58,542 nt of DNA from Gemmatimonadota bacterium (GCA_021413975.1 JAIOPJ010000019.1:1-58542); one strand, 5' to 3'. Counted from the stretch's first letter, positions 41,840 through 53,023 are shown. The notes: generated by a model not told the origin, from the sequence alone. Made by a program: numbers and translations.

Positions 41840-43290
41840 CGCACCCGCTCGCCCAGCACCTGGTCCCGCAGCTCCGGTGGGATCCGGGCGACGGGTTCGG
41901 ATACCTCGCGGAGATGATCTCCGACGCGCTCGAGGTCGGCGTCGGCGGGTTCTGGGTCGTGGGAGGGTCGCGCGCCGAGGTGGGTGCGCTCACGCAGGAG
42001 CTGCACCGTCGCAGTCGCATCCCGCTGCTGATCGCGGCGGAGGTCGAGGGCGGAGCCGGCAGCGTCTTCACCGATGCGACGGGCCTGCCGCCCTTCTCGG
42101 CGATCGCCGCGCTGCGTGATGCCGACGTGGTCCGGCGTGCGGCCAGGCTCACCTCGCGCGAACTGCGGATGCTCGGCGTGAACTGGGCGCTCGCTCCCGT
42201 CGCCGACCTCGAGCGCGAACCGCTGAACCCACTGCTCGGCTCGCGCACCTTCGGGCTCGACGCGCAGCGCGCCGCCGAATGGGTGGTGGAGTGGGTCGAT
42301 GCCTGCCAGGCCGAGGGCGTGCTCGCCTGCGTGCGGCACTATCCCGGCATGGGGCGCACGGCCGACGACCCGCATCTGGAGTACGCGACGATCGCGGCAT
42401 CGGCCGGCACGCTCTGGGCCGAGGACCTGCTCCCCTTCCGCGCCGCGGCCGACACGGGAGTGGCGAGCATCATGGCGGCGAGCTGCGCCTATCCGGCGCT
42501 CGACGCGAGCGGCCGCGCCGCGTCGCGTTCGCATCCGATGCTCACCGAGCTGCTCCGCCGCGAGCTCGGCTTCGAAGGGCTGATCGTGAGCGACCTGCTG
42601 AGCGCGCCCGGCCTGCGCCGCGGCGACGACGAGGGGATCGCCGCCATCGAGGCGATCGCCGCGGGCTGTGACCTGCTCCTCGCGCCGAGCGACCTGCACG
42701 GCGTGCTCGAACTGCTCGAGCGGGCCGCCGACGCCGGCATGCTCCCGCCGGACGCCCTGCGCGAGAGCCGGAACCGTCGCACCTTCTGGGCCGACTTGGG
42801 CGGTCCGGGCACCACCCGCGAGCCGACGCTCGACGACCTGCTCTGGTCGCGGCAGCTCGCCGACACGCTCGTACACCCGGTGCGCGGCGTGATCGCGAAC
42901 ATCGGGCCGGTGGTGGACCTGATCCAGGTGGACGACGATGCCGGATCGCAGTGGCCGGTCCCGTCGCGGGCGCCGCTCGGCGACGCGTTGCGCTCCGTCG
43001 GTCTCGTGCCGCGCCTCGTGCAGGGTCCGACCCCCGAAGGTGAGGGGGCGGTGCTGCTCGCCCTCTACGGCGGCCCTGGCCCCGGGAAGGGGCGTCCGGG
43101 CTACAGCGTGGAGACGCGTCGCCGGGTCGCGCGGATCGTCGCCGACTCGCGTCAGGCGCGCCGGTCGGTGGTGGTGGCGCTCTTCGGGCCACCGCAGCTC
43201 GCGGCCGAGATCCCCGAGGCGGGGAACGTCGTGTGCGGCTGGAACGCGGACCGCTGCATGCAGCAGGCCATGGCGCGCCGGCTGGCCTGA
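41836..43290 (+). CDS. Glycoside hydrolase family 3 protein, NagZ-like, cytoplasmic
   Basis: The 484-residue protein without signal peptide has the GH3 barrel. LGVNWALAPVADLE is near residue 113-126. VRHYPGMGRTADDPH corresponds to the NagZ motif KHFPGHGxxxxDSH, with Arg for Lys and DPH for DSH. FEGLIVSDLL holds the catalytic Asp. A second alpha/beta domain of about 150 residues follows, which E. coli NagZ lacks but Bacillus-type enzymes have. Position after murQ-anmK supports beta-N-acetylglucosaminidase activity on muropeptides. It overlaps anmK by four bases. Confidence 0.85.
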   Translation: MTHPLAQHLVPQLRWDPGDGFGYLAEMISDALEVGVGGFWVVGGSRAEVGALTQELHRRSRIPLLIAAEVEGGAGSVFTDATGLPPFSAIAALRDADVVRRAARLTSRELRMLGVNWALAPVADLEREPLNPLLGSRTFGLDAQRAAEWVVEWVDACQAEGVLACVRHYPGMGRTADDPHLEYATIAASAGTLWAEDLLPFRAAADTGVASIMAASCAYPALDASGRAASRSHPMLTELLRRELGFEGLIVSDLLSAPGLRRGDDEGIAAIEAIAAGCDLLLAPSDLHGVLELLERAADAGMLPPDALRESRNRRTFWADLGGPGTTREPTLDDLLWSRQLADTLVHPVRGVIANIGPVVDLIQVDDDAGSQWPVPSRAPLGDALRSVGLVPRLVQGPTPEGEGAVLLALYGGPGPGKGRPGYSVETRRRVARIVADSRQARRSVVVALFGPPQLAAEIPEAGNVVCGWNADRCMQQAMARRLA

Positions 43291-43307
43291 GCCGAGCGCG
43301 GCGCGAC

Positions 43308-43343
43308 GAACGGGGAGGCCGTCGTGAGACGGCCCCCCCGTTC
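43308..43343. terminator. Terminator hairpin between convergent genes
   Basis: A 16-base stem (GAACGGGGAGGCCGTC / GACGGCCCCCCCGTTC, one A-C mismatch) closes a GTGA loop. It lies 17 bases after the GH3 stop and 31 bases after the opposing DUF3494 stop. No T tract follows, so it may be Rho-assisted or act as an RNA 3'-end stabiliser. Confidence 0.65.
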
Positions 43344-43374
43344 CCGGCTTGCAGTCGTGGTGATGCGAGCGGCC

Positions 43375-44948
43375 TTACGGCGCCGGCTGCACCACCGTGC
43401 TGCTGGCGAGCGTCACCGCGGTCTGGGCCATGAGTCGTCCGTTCGCCGATGCACCGGTACGGAGCGTGATCGAGGTCTGCGAGAGGATGATGCCTTCCAT
43501 GTGGGCGGTCGTCCCGATGTCCACCACCCCGAAGACCTGCCAGAAGACGTTCTTGGCGAGCGCACCACCGGACAGGTTCACGCGCGTCGCCGACGCTTGG
43601 GTGATGCCGCCAGCGATCTGGAAGATCCAGACGTCAGTGGCGCTGCCGGTGAGCGTGACATCGGAAGGGATGGTGACGGTGTTCGAGAACTTGTACAGGC
43701 CGGCCGGGAGCGTGAGCCCGCCGAGGTTGCCGGTGTTGAGCTCCGAGAAGTCCGGGGTCGGGCGACCGGCGGCATCGGTGTAGGCCGTCTGCATGTCGCT
43801 GACGGCCGTCGTCAGGTCCGTCGGCGTGGGCACCGCATAGTCGGAGGCGTAGACGTTGCCGGTGACCTGGGCCGACGTCGAGAAGGCTCCACCGGCCGGA
43901 AGCGTGAGCGAGAAGCCGGTGAGGAAGGTCGCGGCCGCCGGGCTCAGTCCGAGGTTGCCCGTGATCGCCGACGTCGGAACGGTCGAGATCGCCGACTTGG
44001 CGAGGATGACGTAGTTGATCGCCGCCCCGAGGAGCACGGGGGCAGCGTGGAGCCCGCGGAGGGGTTGACCGTCGCGAATCCGGTCGTCGCACCGCTCGTC
44101 GCGCGCACCGTGTTGGTGAAGGTGCCCGAGTTCGCGCCCGCGGTGAAGAGCCCGTTGCCATTGATCGTCCCGCCATTCGCCACGACCGCCCAGGTCGGCG
44201 TGATCGCGACGGTGTTGTTGCCGGCATCGCGGCCCACCGCCGTGTACTGCTGCGTGCCGTTCGGCGACAGCACCACGAGACTCGGCGTGATGACGATGGT
44301 CGAGAGCGCGCCGGCCGTGATCGTGGCCGTCGCCGTGCCGGAGATGGCGCCGCTCGTCGCGCGCACGGTGTTCAGGAAGGTCCCGGCCGTCGATCCGGCG
44401 GTGAACATCCCGCTCGCGTCGATCGCGCCGCCACTCGCGACGACCGACCAGACGGGCGTGATCGCGACCGTGTTGTTGTTCGCATCGGTGCCGACCGCGG
44501 TGAACTGCTGTGCCGCATTGATCCCCAGCGAGACGGGGCCGGGAGTGACGGTGATGGTCGCCAGCGCGCCGGCGGAGACATTGACCGTCGCGACGCCGGA
44601 GATCGTGCCGCTCGTCGCCTTGACGGTACCCGTGAAGGCACCGGCGACCGTCCCGGCGGTGAAGAGCCCGGTGGCGCTCACGGTCCCACCGGCCGCCACG
44701 ACCGACCAGACCGGCGTGATGGTGACGACGCGGTCCTCGGCGTCGCGACCGACGGCGACGTACTGTTGCGTGCCCCCGATCGCGAGCGTGGCCGGCGTGG
44801 GACTCACGGTGATGGTCGCCACGGGCCGCGGCTCGGCGGGCGAGTCGCACGCCGCGAGCAAGAACGCCGTCGCGGCGATGAAGAGACCCGTGGTGATGCC
44901 GCGGGTCCACTGCGCGCGGTCGGTACGAACGGTCGAGGTGCTGCTCAT
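43375..44948 (-). pseudogene. Ig-like repeat plus DUF3494 (ice-binding-like) lipoprotein, frameshifted
   Basis: The ATG at 44948 (GGGAG five bases upstream) opens a lipoprotein with lipobox LLAAC, Cys34, and three tandem Ig-like (Big-type) domains of 86 residues. That frame then leaves homology after STLPP. From 44037 the next frame encodes a complete DUF3494 domain (LLGAAINYVILAKSAISTVP ... VTLASSTVV), ending at the TAA at 43375. The switch lies in a run of five C on the coding strand (44038-44042); one additional C would join the frames. It may be a sequencing or assembly error, a recent mutation, or slippage. DUF3494 proteins bind ice or act as adhesins. Confidence 0.85.
44050..44819 (-). 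repeat. Three tandem repeats encoding Ig-like domains
   Basis: Three units of about 258 bases (86 residues) follow each other. Each contains TQQYxAVG or AQQFTAVG, ITPxWSVVAxGG, GLFTAG or GMFTAG and TVRATSG or TVKATSG. Units two and three are most alike. The tract could recombine to change domain number. Confidence 0.85.
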
Positions 44949-45290
44949 CAGGACTCCCTGTTCTCTCGGCGCCACCGTGATTGGCTTGTGATCGCGGAAC
45001 ACGGATGTACACAGCAAAGGATAGAGGCCGCCTCCGCGCGCTGAAATCGCTCAAGGGAGTGACATCCGTAGCTCACTCCGCCGCGCGCGCGAGTGGTTCG
45101 AAAGGACTACTGCCGCTTTGGTGGCATCGCAGGGCCTCCCGGGTGGACCGCGCCACCGCGGCACCCACCACAGGCCCCGAACACCCGCGGTCCCGCGGAG
45201 TCGAACTACGACCCACTGAAGCCCATCCTCACAAAGTCCCCTTCCCCCGAACATTCCCTCACGAACCGACGTACTATTGTTCGAGGGTCC
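44949..45290. other. Divergent intergenic region, no gene seen
   Basis: This 342-base stretch separates the DUF3494 lipoprotein gene and the divergent kinase gene. It is expected to hold both promoters. The part next to the lipoprotein gene contains GGGAG as ribosome binding site, and TACTAT at 45272-45277 lies upstream of the kinase ATG as a possible -10 element. The middle is GC-rich with short inverted repeats (CCGCGGTCCCGCGG near 45190). I see no open frame with coding character. Confidence 0.6.
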
Positions 45291-47183
45291 ATGCCCGAAC
45301 TCACCGCCCAACTCCAGCAGGCGCTCTCCCCCGGTTACACGCTCGAGCGTGAACTGACCGGGGGCGGCATGAGCCGCGTGTTCGTGGCGACCGACGTCGC
45401 GCTGGCGCGGAAGGTCGTGGTGAAGGTGCTGCCGCCGGAACTCGCCGCCGGCGTGAACCACGAACGGTTCCGCCGCGAGATCCAGGTGGCGGCCCAGCTC
45501 CAGCACCCGCACATCGTGCCGCTCCTCTCGGCGGGGGAGCAGGGGGCGCTGATCTGGTACACCATGCCCTACATCAACGGGCATTCGCTGCGCGAGGTCC
45601 TGCAGCGCGGCGAGAAGCAGTCGGTGAAGGACGTCGTCCGCATCATGCGCGACGTCGCCGAGGCGCTCGACTATGCGCACGGGCTCGGCGTGATCCACCG
45701 CGACATCAAGCCGGGGAACGTGCTGATCTTGGGGTCGCACGCCCTCGTGACCGACTTCGGCGTCGCCAAGGCCATCTCGGCCTCCATGCCCACGTCGGGC
45801 TTCACGAGCGCCGGCATGGCGATCGGCACGCCGGCCTACATGGCCCCCGAGCAGATCGCCGCCGACCCCGCGGCCGACCATCGCATGGACCTCTACGCCC
45901 TCGGGCTGCTCGGCTACGAGCTCCTCACCGGCGTGGTGCCGTTCAAGGAGGACTCGCCGCAGAAGACCATGGCGGCGCAGCTCACGCGCGAGCCGTCGCC
46001 GGTGGAGAGTTCCCGTGCCGACGTGCCGGCCGCGCTCTCGGCGCTCATCCGGCGCCTGCTCGCCAAGATCCCTGACGACCGTCCGCAGCTGGCGTCCGAT
46101 GTCGTCACCGCGCTCGACGACATCGCGCTCTCCTCGGGCCAGCACCTCGCGCCGCTACGCGTCTCGCGCCGGCCGTCGGTCGCGCGCACGATCGCGATCG
46201 GCGTGGCCGGCGTCGCGGTGCTCGCCATGGCCTGGAGGCTGGGCGAGCGCACCGGCACCGAGACCGTGACGACCGCCGTGCGCGACTCGCTCGCGGCGGC
46301 CGAGTCCACCGCGGTGCTCGCCTCGGCATCGTCGATGCTCACGCGCGAGGATTCCATGGCGATCGCGCGCGCGGTGAGCGCGCGCATGGCGCAACGCAGC
46401 ACTCCCGCGTCCGGCCCGTCCGCCGTCGTCTCCGGAGCGACCGCGCGCCGCGATCCGCGCACCGACTCGCTCTCGCTCATCGCCATGGCGGACTCGATCC
46501 GCAACGTCATCCAGCGCGCGGTGCTCGACTCGCTCGTGCAGATGGGTGCGCGTATGGGGCCGATCGCGGTCGAGATCGCCGGCGCGACGCGCGAGCTCCA
46601 GCAGGCCACCGCGGCGCAGGCGACCATGGTGAGCGAGGGCGGACGCACGCCCCCGCCCGTGCCGGGCATGCGCAGCGGCGAGCCTCGCCGCGTGGTGATC
46701 GCCATGCCGCGGTCCTCACGGACGCGGCCGGAGTTCGACGGACTGAGCAGCGCGCTCGCCGACTCGTTGCGCCGGCAGATCGACGCGCACCCGCGCTATG
46801 TGGTCGTGCCGGCCGACTCGGTGGCCGCCGCGCTGCGCGAGTCGCGGACCGTGAACGGCGTGCAGGAGCGGCTGGGCGCTGACCTGATCGTGTCGATCGC
46901 GCTGCTGCCGTCGCGGGACAGCCTCGTGCGGTTGATCTCGGTGCGCGACCTCGCCGCGCCCGAGTGGGCCAATCATCGCACGGTGTCGAGTCAGGTCGTC
47001 GCGACCTCACCCGCGTCGGGCATCAGCGAGCTGGTGTCGCAGGCCCTGCGGGCGCTGGGCGAGATGGAGCGGGCGTCCCGTCAGCGTCCGCCGGGAGGTC
47101 AGCCCGGAGGTCAGCCTCGGACCTTCACGCGTCCGGCGCCGCCGTCGGCTGCGGCGCCGCCGTTCGTTCCCCCGCAGCCCTAG
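45291..47183 (+). CDS. Transmembrane Ser/Thr protein kinase with extracytoplasmic domain
   Basis: The 630-residue protein has a complete kinase domain: G-loop TGGGMSRVF, Lys45, HRDIKPGN with His136 and Asp138, DFG and APEQ. A single membrane segment follows near residues 300-318, and then an extracytoplasmic part with Ala/Ser-rich helices and a C-terminal domain (RRVVIAMPRSSRTRPEFDGL ... LGADLIVSIALLP) that resembles FlgO/TolB-N type nucleation domains. It ends in a Pro/Gly-rich tail. Its stop codon overlaps the stop of the convergent FHA-protease gene. It may sense envelope state. Confidence 0.92.
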   Translation: MPELTAQLQQALSPGYTLERELTGGGMSRVFVATDVALARKVVVKVLPPELAAGVNHERFRREIQVAAQLQHPHIVPLLSAGEQGALIWYTMPYINGHSLREVLQRGEKQSVKDVVRIMRDVAEALDYAHGLGVIHRDIKPGNVLILGSHALVTDFGVAKAISASMPTSGFTSAGMAIGTPAYMAPEQIAADPAADHRMDLYALGLLGYELLTGVVPFKEDSPQKTMAAQLTREPSPVESSRADVPAALSALIRRLLAKIPDDRPQLASDVVTALDDIALSSGQHLAPLRVSRRPSVARTIAIGVAGVAVLAMAWRLGERTGTETVTTAVRDSLAAAESTAVLASASSMLTREDSMAIARAVSARMAQRSTPASGPSAVVSGATARRDPRTDSLSLIAMADSIRNVIQRAVLDSLVQMGARMGPIAVEIAGATRELQQATAAQATMVSEGGRTPPPVPGMRSGEPRRVVIAMPRSSRTRPEFDGLSSALADSLRRQIDAHPRYVVVPADSVAAALRESRTVNGVQERLGADLIVSIALLPSRDSLVRLISVRDLAAPEWANHRTVSSQVVATSPASGISELVSQALRALGEMERASRQRPPGGQPGGQPRTFTRPAPPSAAAPPFVPPQP

Positions 47184-48651
47184 CGGATCACGCCCGCCGC
47201 GTCGGGCGGCAGCTGCGCCGCCAACCGCGCCGACGGCACCGAGTACACGATGCGGCCATTGCTCTCGCGCACCGCGCCGTAGAGCACCCCGATCACGAGT
47301 CCGCGCCCGTCGAGCACCGGGGACCCGCTCGATCCCTGCGCGGCATACACGTCGAGCTGGATGTTGTCGGCGAGCGTCTTGCTCACGGTGCCGACATTCA
47401 TCGTCGCGACGGGTCTGAGCGTGTTGATGTCCCCGTCGTTCCCCGCCGTGCCGGTGCCGAGCGGGAAGCCGAGGATCGCGATCGGGCTCCCCATCTGCAC
47501 GCTCTCGCTGCCGGCGGCGATGCCGGTGACGATCGGGTACTGGCCGGGATCGTTGATCCGCAGCAGCGCGAGCTCGTCGGTCGTGCTCACGTACTCCACG
47601 CGGGCCTGGTGCCACTCGCCTCGCCGGCCCTCGAAGATCACGCCGACCGTCTGGGCGCGCGTTCCGTCCGCCGACTGCACCACGTGGCGGTTGGTGACCA
47701 CGAGGCCGCTCGGGAGGATGTTGAAGCCCGTCCCGCTCGACTTGGAGCCATCGGGCATGAGGACCACGACGAAGACGATCGCCGCCTTGTTCGCCGCGGC
47801 GATCGCGGGGTAGTCCGTGCCGGCGATGCTCGCGGTGCGGGCCTGGGCGGTGCGCATCCGCGCCGAGAGCGTGGCGAGGTCGCCACCCGACTCCTGGCGC
47901 GCACGGAGTTCGTTGGCCAGGCGTGCCGTCTCCGCGCACGCCGCCGCGAGGGCATCGGAGGCCACGCCGGTCTGGGCGAGGCGTTGCTCGAGCGATCGCG
48001 CGAGCGAGTCGTTCATGGCGAGCAGCGCCGTGACCTGCTTGCGCGCCTCCGCATTGCCCCGCAGCGTCACGTAGGTCACGACGCCGCCGCCCACGACCAC
48101 GAAGGCGGCGAGGGCGAGCACGACCTGCTTGAGCTTCCCCGTCTGCTGCCGCACCGCGTGGGCGATGCGCACCTCGGTGTTCTGGCGCGGCGCGGCGGAC
48201 GGCGCGCGTGCTGCGGCGGGTGCCGCGCGTGGGGGCGCGGCAGCGGCCGGCGCCGAGGGCTCGGGAGGGAAATGACCCAGCGGGACCTGCGCCCCGATCG
48301 GACGGTTCCCGCGGGTCACCGGCGGCTCCTTCACCGCTTCCGGGACGATCACGTGGAAGGTCGCCTGCGGACCGTTGGCGCCGAACATGAGTACGTCGCC
48401 GTGGCGCACCTCGCGCTCGGCGACGATCCGTTCGCCATTCACGAAGGTGCCGTTGGTGCTCCCGATGTCGTGGAGCACATGCTTGCCACCCGACGAGCGC
48501 AACTCGGCGTGCCGGCCGGAGACGTCGATGTCCTTGGTCGTGTCGAAGCGCAGGTCGTTCATGGGGTGGCGGCCGATGGAGACCACCGATTTCTCGAACC
48601 GCTCGCTCGCGCCGGCTCGTGCACCGTGCGTGATGCGGAACTCTACCGACA

Positions 48652-48652
<1 letters not shown>
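47180..48652 (-). CDS. FHA domain - transmembrane - trypsin-like protease
   Basis: The 490-residue protein combines three modules. The cytoplasmic FHA domain (residues 1-100: SIGRHP, SGRH, GSTNGT) should bind phosphothreonine. A Pro/Ala-rich linker leads to one membrane segment (about 176-197). The extracytoplasmic part has a helical stretch and an S1/HtrA-like protease domain with His323 (VVTNRHVVQ), Asp359 (TTDELALL) and Ser442 (GSSGSP), so the triad is intact. No PDZ domain is seen. It overlaps the PP2C gene by four bases, suggesting that a kinase/phosphatase pair sets its FHA-bound state. Confidence 0.9.
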
Positions 48653-49929
<1,277 letters not shown>

Positions 49930-49935
49930 TAGGCG

Positions 49936-49964
49936 CGAGTACGAGGAGGAAGGAAGCTGGACAA
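49936..49964 (-). promoter_or_regulatory. PP2C gene promoter, predicted leaderless
   Basis: On the minus strand TTGTCC (49964-49959) and TACTCG (49941-49936) are 17 bases apart, and the -10 begins exactly 12 bases before the GTG at 49929. No ribosome binding site lies between. The geometry is the same as at trpS. Confidence 0.62.
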
Positions 49965-50027
49965 AGGCATTTTACTGTGGGAAGGGTCGGAGCGCGAGTA
50001 TGTCGTTGTGGGGCAAGGTGATGCAGG

Positions 50028-51761
50028 TCACGGACACGACGCGCGCAGGAACTCGTCCGCCTTGAGGCGCTTGGTCGCGTCACCACTGCGGGCCTTCACT
50101 TCACGCGCCGCGTCGCAGGTGCGCTCGTCACCCATGCTGGCGTACGCCTGCATTCGCACGAACCAACCGTCAGCCAACTCCTCTCCCGTCAACCGGCCGA
50201 AGACCTGATTCACCTCGGCGAGTACCCGCTTGCCCTCGGCCTCATCAGGGTTTCCGGTGTCCAGCTCACGGATCCAGGCCTTGAGCATCGTCGCTGCCGT
50301 CGGTGAAGGATCCACCACGGTCGCCGGCGGTGACTTGGTGGTGCCGGGAGGATCAGTCGGTTTCTTGGTTCCGGGCGTGGTGTTGGGAATCGAGGCGCCA
50401 GGTGCGCTGAGCGGCACCGTCCCGGACGCCCCCGGATTTGCGCCGACCCGCTGCGCGCTCGTATCGCCGGTCACCGGCCCCGACGGCGGCTGAATCGAAG
50501 TGCCCAGCTGAGCTGAACCGGTTGGCGACTCGGGCTTTGCTGCGGGGCCGATCACGCCCGTCAAATAGAGTCCGACTCCGACGAGCAGCGCGAGCCCACC
50601 ACCCGCACCCGCGATCATCGGCACCTTGCTGCCCGCCTTCACCGGCGCCGCCCCCGCCGTCGGCCGCTTCGGCGCCACCGGCACCTGCATCGGCGTCGTC
50701 TTCTCGCTCTGCCGCGCCGGATTCATCCGCGTCGGCGGCACCGTCTCCTTCCCCGCCGCCGCGGCGTTCATCACCATCGTCCCGGCCTCGACCGCCTGCG
50801 TCATCGGCATGTCGGCGATCGCTGCCGCGAACTCGCGCCCGAACTGCGCCGCGCTCTTGTACCGCTCCTCCACGTCGCGGGCGAGCGCCTTGTCCAGCGT
50901 CGCCTGCAGTGCCGCCGGCCACGAGACATCGGGGCGCACATCGGCGAGCGACCGCGGCCGGTCGGTGAGGCGCATGATCATCGCCTCCTGCGCCGTCTCG
51001 GCCGCGAACGGCAGCATCCCCGTGAGGCAGTTGAACGCCACCAGGCCGAGCGAGTACAGGTCGGAACGGCCGTCGAGCTTGTCGCCCGCGAGCTGCTCGG
51101 GGCTCATGTACTCGGGCGTGCCCACCACCATGCCGGTCTTCGTCACCTTCTGCGCGTCGCTCGAGCTCGCCTTGGCGATGCCGAAGTCCACCACCTTCAC
51201 CAGGTCGGTGCCATCGCGGTTGCGGGCGACCATGATGTTGTCCGGCTTCAGGTCGCGGTGCACGATCCCCGCATCATGCGCGACCTGCAGCGCATCGGCG
51301 GTCTGGTGGACGATGCTCGCCGCGCGCGGCGGCGCGAGCTGCCCCGCCTTCTCGATCAACGACGTGAGCGACGATCCCTCGATGAACTCCATCGCGAGGT
51401 AGATCATCCCGTCGGGCGTCTCGCCGAAATCGTAGATGCCGCAGATGTTCGGGTGCGAGAGTCGCGACGCATTGCTCGCCTCGCGATTGAAGCGCGCGAT
51501 CGCGTCGGGGTCGGTGTTCATCCCCGGATTCATCACCTTGAGCGCGCTCTTGCGGCCCATCTTCACGTGCTCGGCCAGGTACACCGTCCCCATGCCGCCT
51601 TCGCCGAGCTTCTTCAGGATGTGGTAGCGGTCGGCGATCACCGAGCCCAGCAGGTCCGCCTGCACGTTCGCCGAGCGCAACGCCGTCCCGTCGCGCGGGC
51701 AGAAGCGTTCGCTGAGCGGGTACTCGGTGCCGCAGGTCGGACAGATCTTCTGGTCGCTCAC
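50028..51761 (-). CDS. Ser/Thr protein kinase with zinc ribbon and membrane segment
   Basis: The 577-residue protein starts with a zinc ribbon (CPTCG ... FCPRDG). A full kinase domain follows: G-loop GEGGMGTVY, Lys75, HRDLKPDN with Asp170, DFG with Asp192 and SPEQ. A membrane segment (about 390-412) follows a Pro-rich linker, and then a Ser/Thr/Pro-rich extracytoplasmic stalk and a C-terminal helical domain of about 90 residues (ATMLKAWIRELDTGNPDEAEG onward). The GTG overlaps the FHA gene stop (GTGA). It likely phosphorylates the FHA partners and is reversed by the PP2C protein. Confidence 0.94.
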   Translation of the reverse strand: MSDQKICPTCGTEYPLSERFCPRDGTALRSANVQADLLGSVIADRYHILKKLGEGGMGTVYLAEHVKMGRKSALKVMNPGMNTDPDAIARFNREASNASRLSHPNICGIYDFGETPDGMIYLAMEFIEGSSLTSLIEKAGQLAPPRAASIVHQTADALQVAHDAGIVHRDLKPDNIMVARNRDGTDLVKVVDFGIAKASSSDAQKVTKTGMVVGTPEYMSPEQLAGDKLDGRSDLYSLGLVAFNCLTGMLPFAAETAQEAMIMRLTDRPRSLADVRPDVSWPAALQATLDKALARDVEERYKSAAQFGREFAAAIADMPMTQAVEAGTMVMNAAAAGKETVPPTRMNPARQSEKTTPMQVPVAPKRPTAGAAPVKAGSKVPMIAGAGGGLALLVGVGLYLTGVIGPAAKPESPTGSAQLGTSIQPPSGPVTGDTSAQRVGANPGASGTVPLSAPGASIPNTTPGTKKPTDPPGTTKSPPATVVDPSPTAATMLKAWIRELDTGNPDEAEGKRVLAEVNQVFGRLTGEELADGWFVRMQAYASMGDERTCDAAREVKARSGDATKRLKADEFLRASCP

Positions 51762-52924
51762 AGGCTCTCCACCCGCAGGGTCTGGTCGCCGATGAGGATA
51801 CGTTGGCCGGGCTTCACCTGTTTCTCGCCGCGGACGGCGATCGCGATCCCGTTGCGGCTCCCGAGGTCGATGACGATGAACTCGAGGTCCTCGTTGCGCA
51901 CCTCGGCGTGCCGGCCGCTCATCGTCTTGTCGTACGGGAAGAGCCAGTCCCCCTCCGACCGTCCGATCACCACGTTGCGGCTCGGGGAGAGATGGCAGTT
52001 GTCCCGGGCGCTGCTGTCGGCACGGAGCTGTTGCATGACCGCGATGTCGGCGCTCGGCGTCGAGGACCCGAGGCGGCGCGTCGCGTCGGCCTCGGCCGGC
52101 TGCGGGCCCGGATAGCCGAGCCGGCGGAAGCGCAGGAGTTGCGAGCCCACGAGCACGGTGTCGCCGTCCTGCAGCTTGTAGGGCTCGTCCACGAAGAGCC
52201 AGGTGCCGTTCCGCGAGCCCAGGTCGCGTACGTAGAGCTGACCGTCGCGCAGCGAGAGTTGCGCATGCACGGGGCTCATGAAGGCGTCGTCGGGGAAGCG
52301 CAGCTCGCCGTCCGAGCGGCCCAGCGTCGCCTCCGGTCCGGGCAGGGTCTCGGTCTTCTTCACGGCGCCGGTGCCGTCGAGCACCGAGAGCTTCGGGCCC
52401 GAGCCGGAGCCGGCGGCCGAGAACACCGCGGTCCCCACCGCGGGTGTCGGCGGTGCCGCCGTGCTCGCCACGCGTGCGCCGCACTTGGCGCAGAAGACGT
52501 CCGTTCCCGGCACGACGGCGGTCCCGCAAGAGCCGCAGACGGAGCGCGAGACCGCCGGCGCGGTGGGCTGCGTGGCCACGCGGCCGCCGCACTTGGGGCA
52601 GAACGGCATCGACGGGTCGACGGGGTGCCCGCAGGTGGGGCAGGGCGCCTTGCCGGCAGGCATCGACGAGAGCGGCGGCATCGCCGGTGGTGCGGGGCGA
52701 GGCGGGATCGCCGCTGCGGAGGCCGGGGGGCTCCCGCCCTGTGCGCTCGCCGACACGCGCGTGGGCGGGATGCCGAACTTGGCCTTGGACTCCAGGTGCT
52801 GGACCCCGCCGACCGTGGCGTCCAGCGCCGCGCTCACCGCACCACTCTGCGTGATGGGCTTGCCGCAGTCGATGCAGAACTTCGATGCGGGGTCGTTCTC
52901 ACGACCGCAGACGGCGCAGCGCAT
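51758..52924 (-). CDS. Protein with three zinc ribbons and two FHA domains
   Basis: The 388-residue protein starts at the ATG at 52924 with a zinc ribbon (CAVCG ... FCIDCG). Two more follow near residues 95-155 (CPTCG/CPKCG and CGSCG/CAKCG). The first FHA domain is at about 185-275 (LGRSDGEL, SPVHAQL, GSRNGTW) and the second at about 305-388 (IGRSEGDW, SGRHAEV, GSRNGIA). It is soluble and lacks an enzyme domain, so it looks like a phospho-dependent scaffold for the kinase encoded immediately downstream. A longer upstream frame would run into the divergent gene and is rejected. Confidence 0.92.
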   Translation of the reverse strand: MRCAVCGRENDPASKFCIDCGKPITQSGAVSAALDATVGGVQHLESKAKFGIPPTRVSASAQGGSPPASAAAIPPRPAPPAMPPLSSMPAGKAPCPTCGHPVDPSMPFCPKCGGRVATQPTAPAVSRSVCGSCGTAVVPGTDVFCAKCGARVASTAAPPTPAVGTAVFSAAGSGSGPKLSVLDGTGAVKKTETLPGPEATLGRSDGELRFPDDAFMSPVHAQLSLRDGQLYVRDLGSRNGTWLFVDEPYKLQDGDTVLVGSQLLRFRRLGYPGPQPAEADATRRLGSSTPSADIAVMQQLRADSSARDNCHLSPSRNVVIGRSEGDWLFPYDKTMSGRHAEVRNEDLEFIVIDLGSRNGIAIAVRGEKQVKPGQRILIGDQTLRVESL

Positions 52925-53023
52925 GGTCAAGACGTTCGGGGCTGGGAGGTCCGGCGAATATATGGAATGGAACTGCTCGGCGGGAGAAGGCGCGGGTGGG
53001 GTGCGAAGGCCGCCTTCAGGCAA

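Noticed and set aside
43308..43343. Full intrinsic terminator call with high confidence
   Set aside because: The stem is strong but no T tract follows on either strand, so the mechanism is uncertain.
45272..45277. Confident promoter for the transmembrane kinase gene at 45291
   Set aside because: TACTAT is a fair -10 element, but no -35 element lies at a suitable spacing and the distance to the ATG differs from the leaderless pattern.
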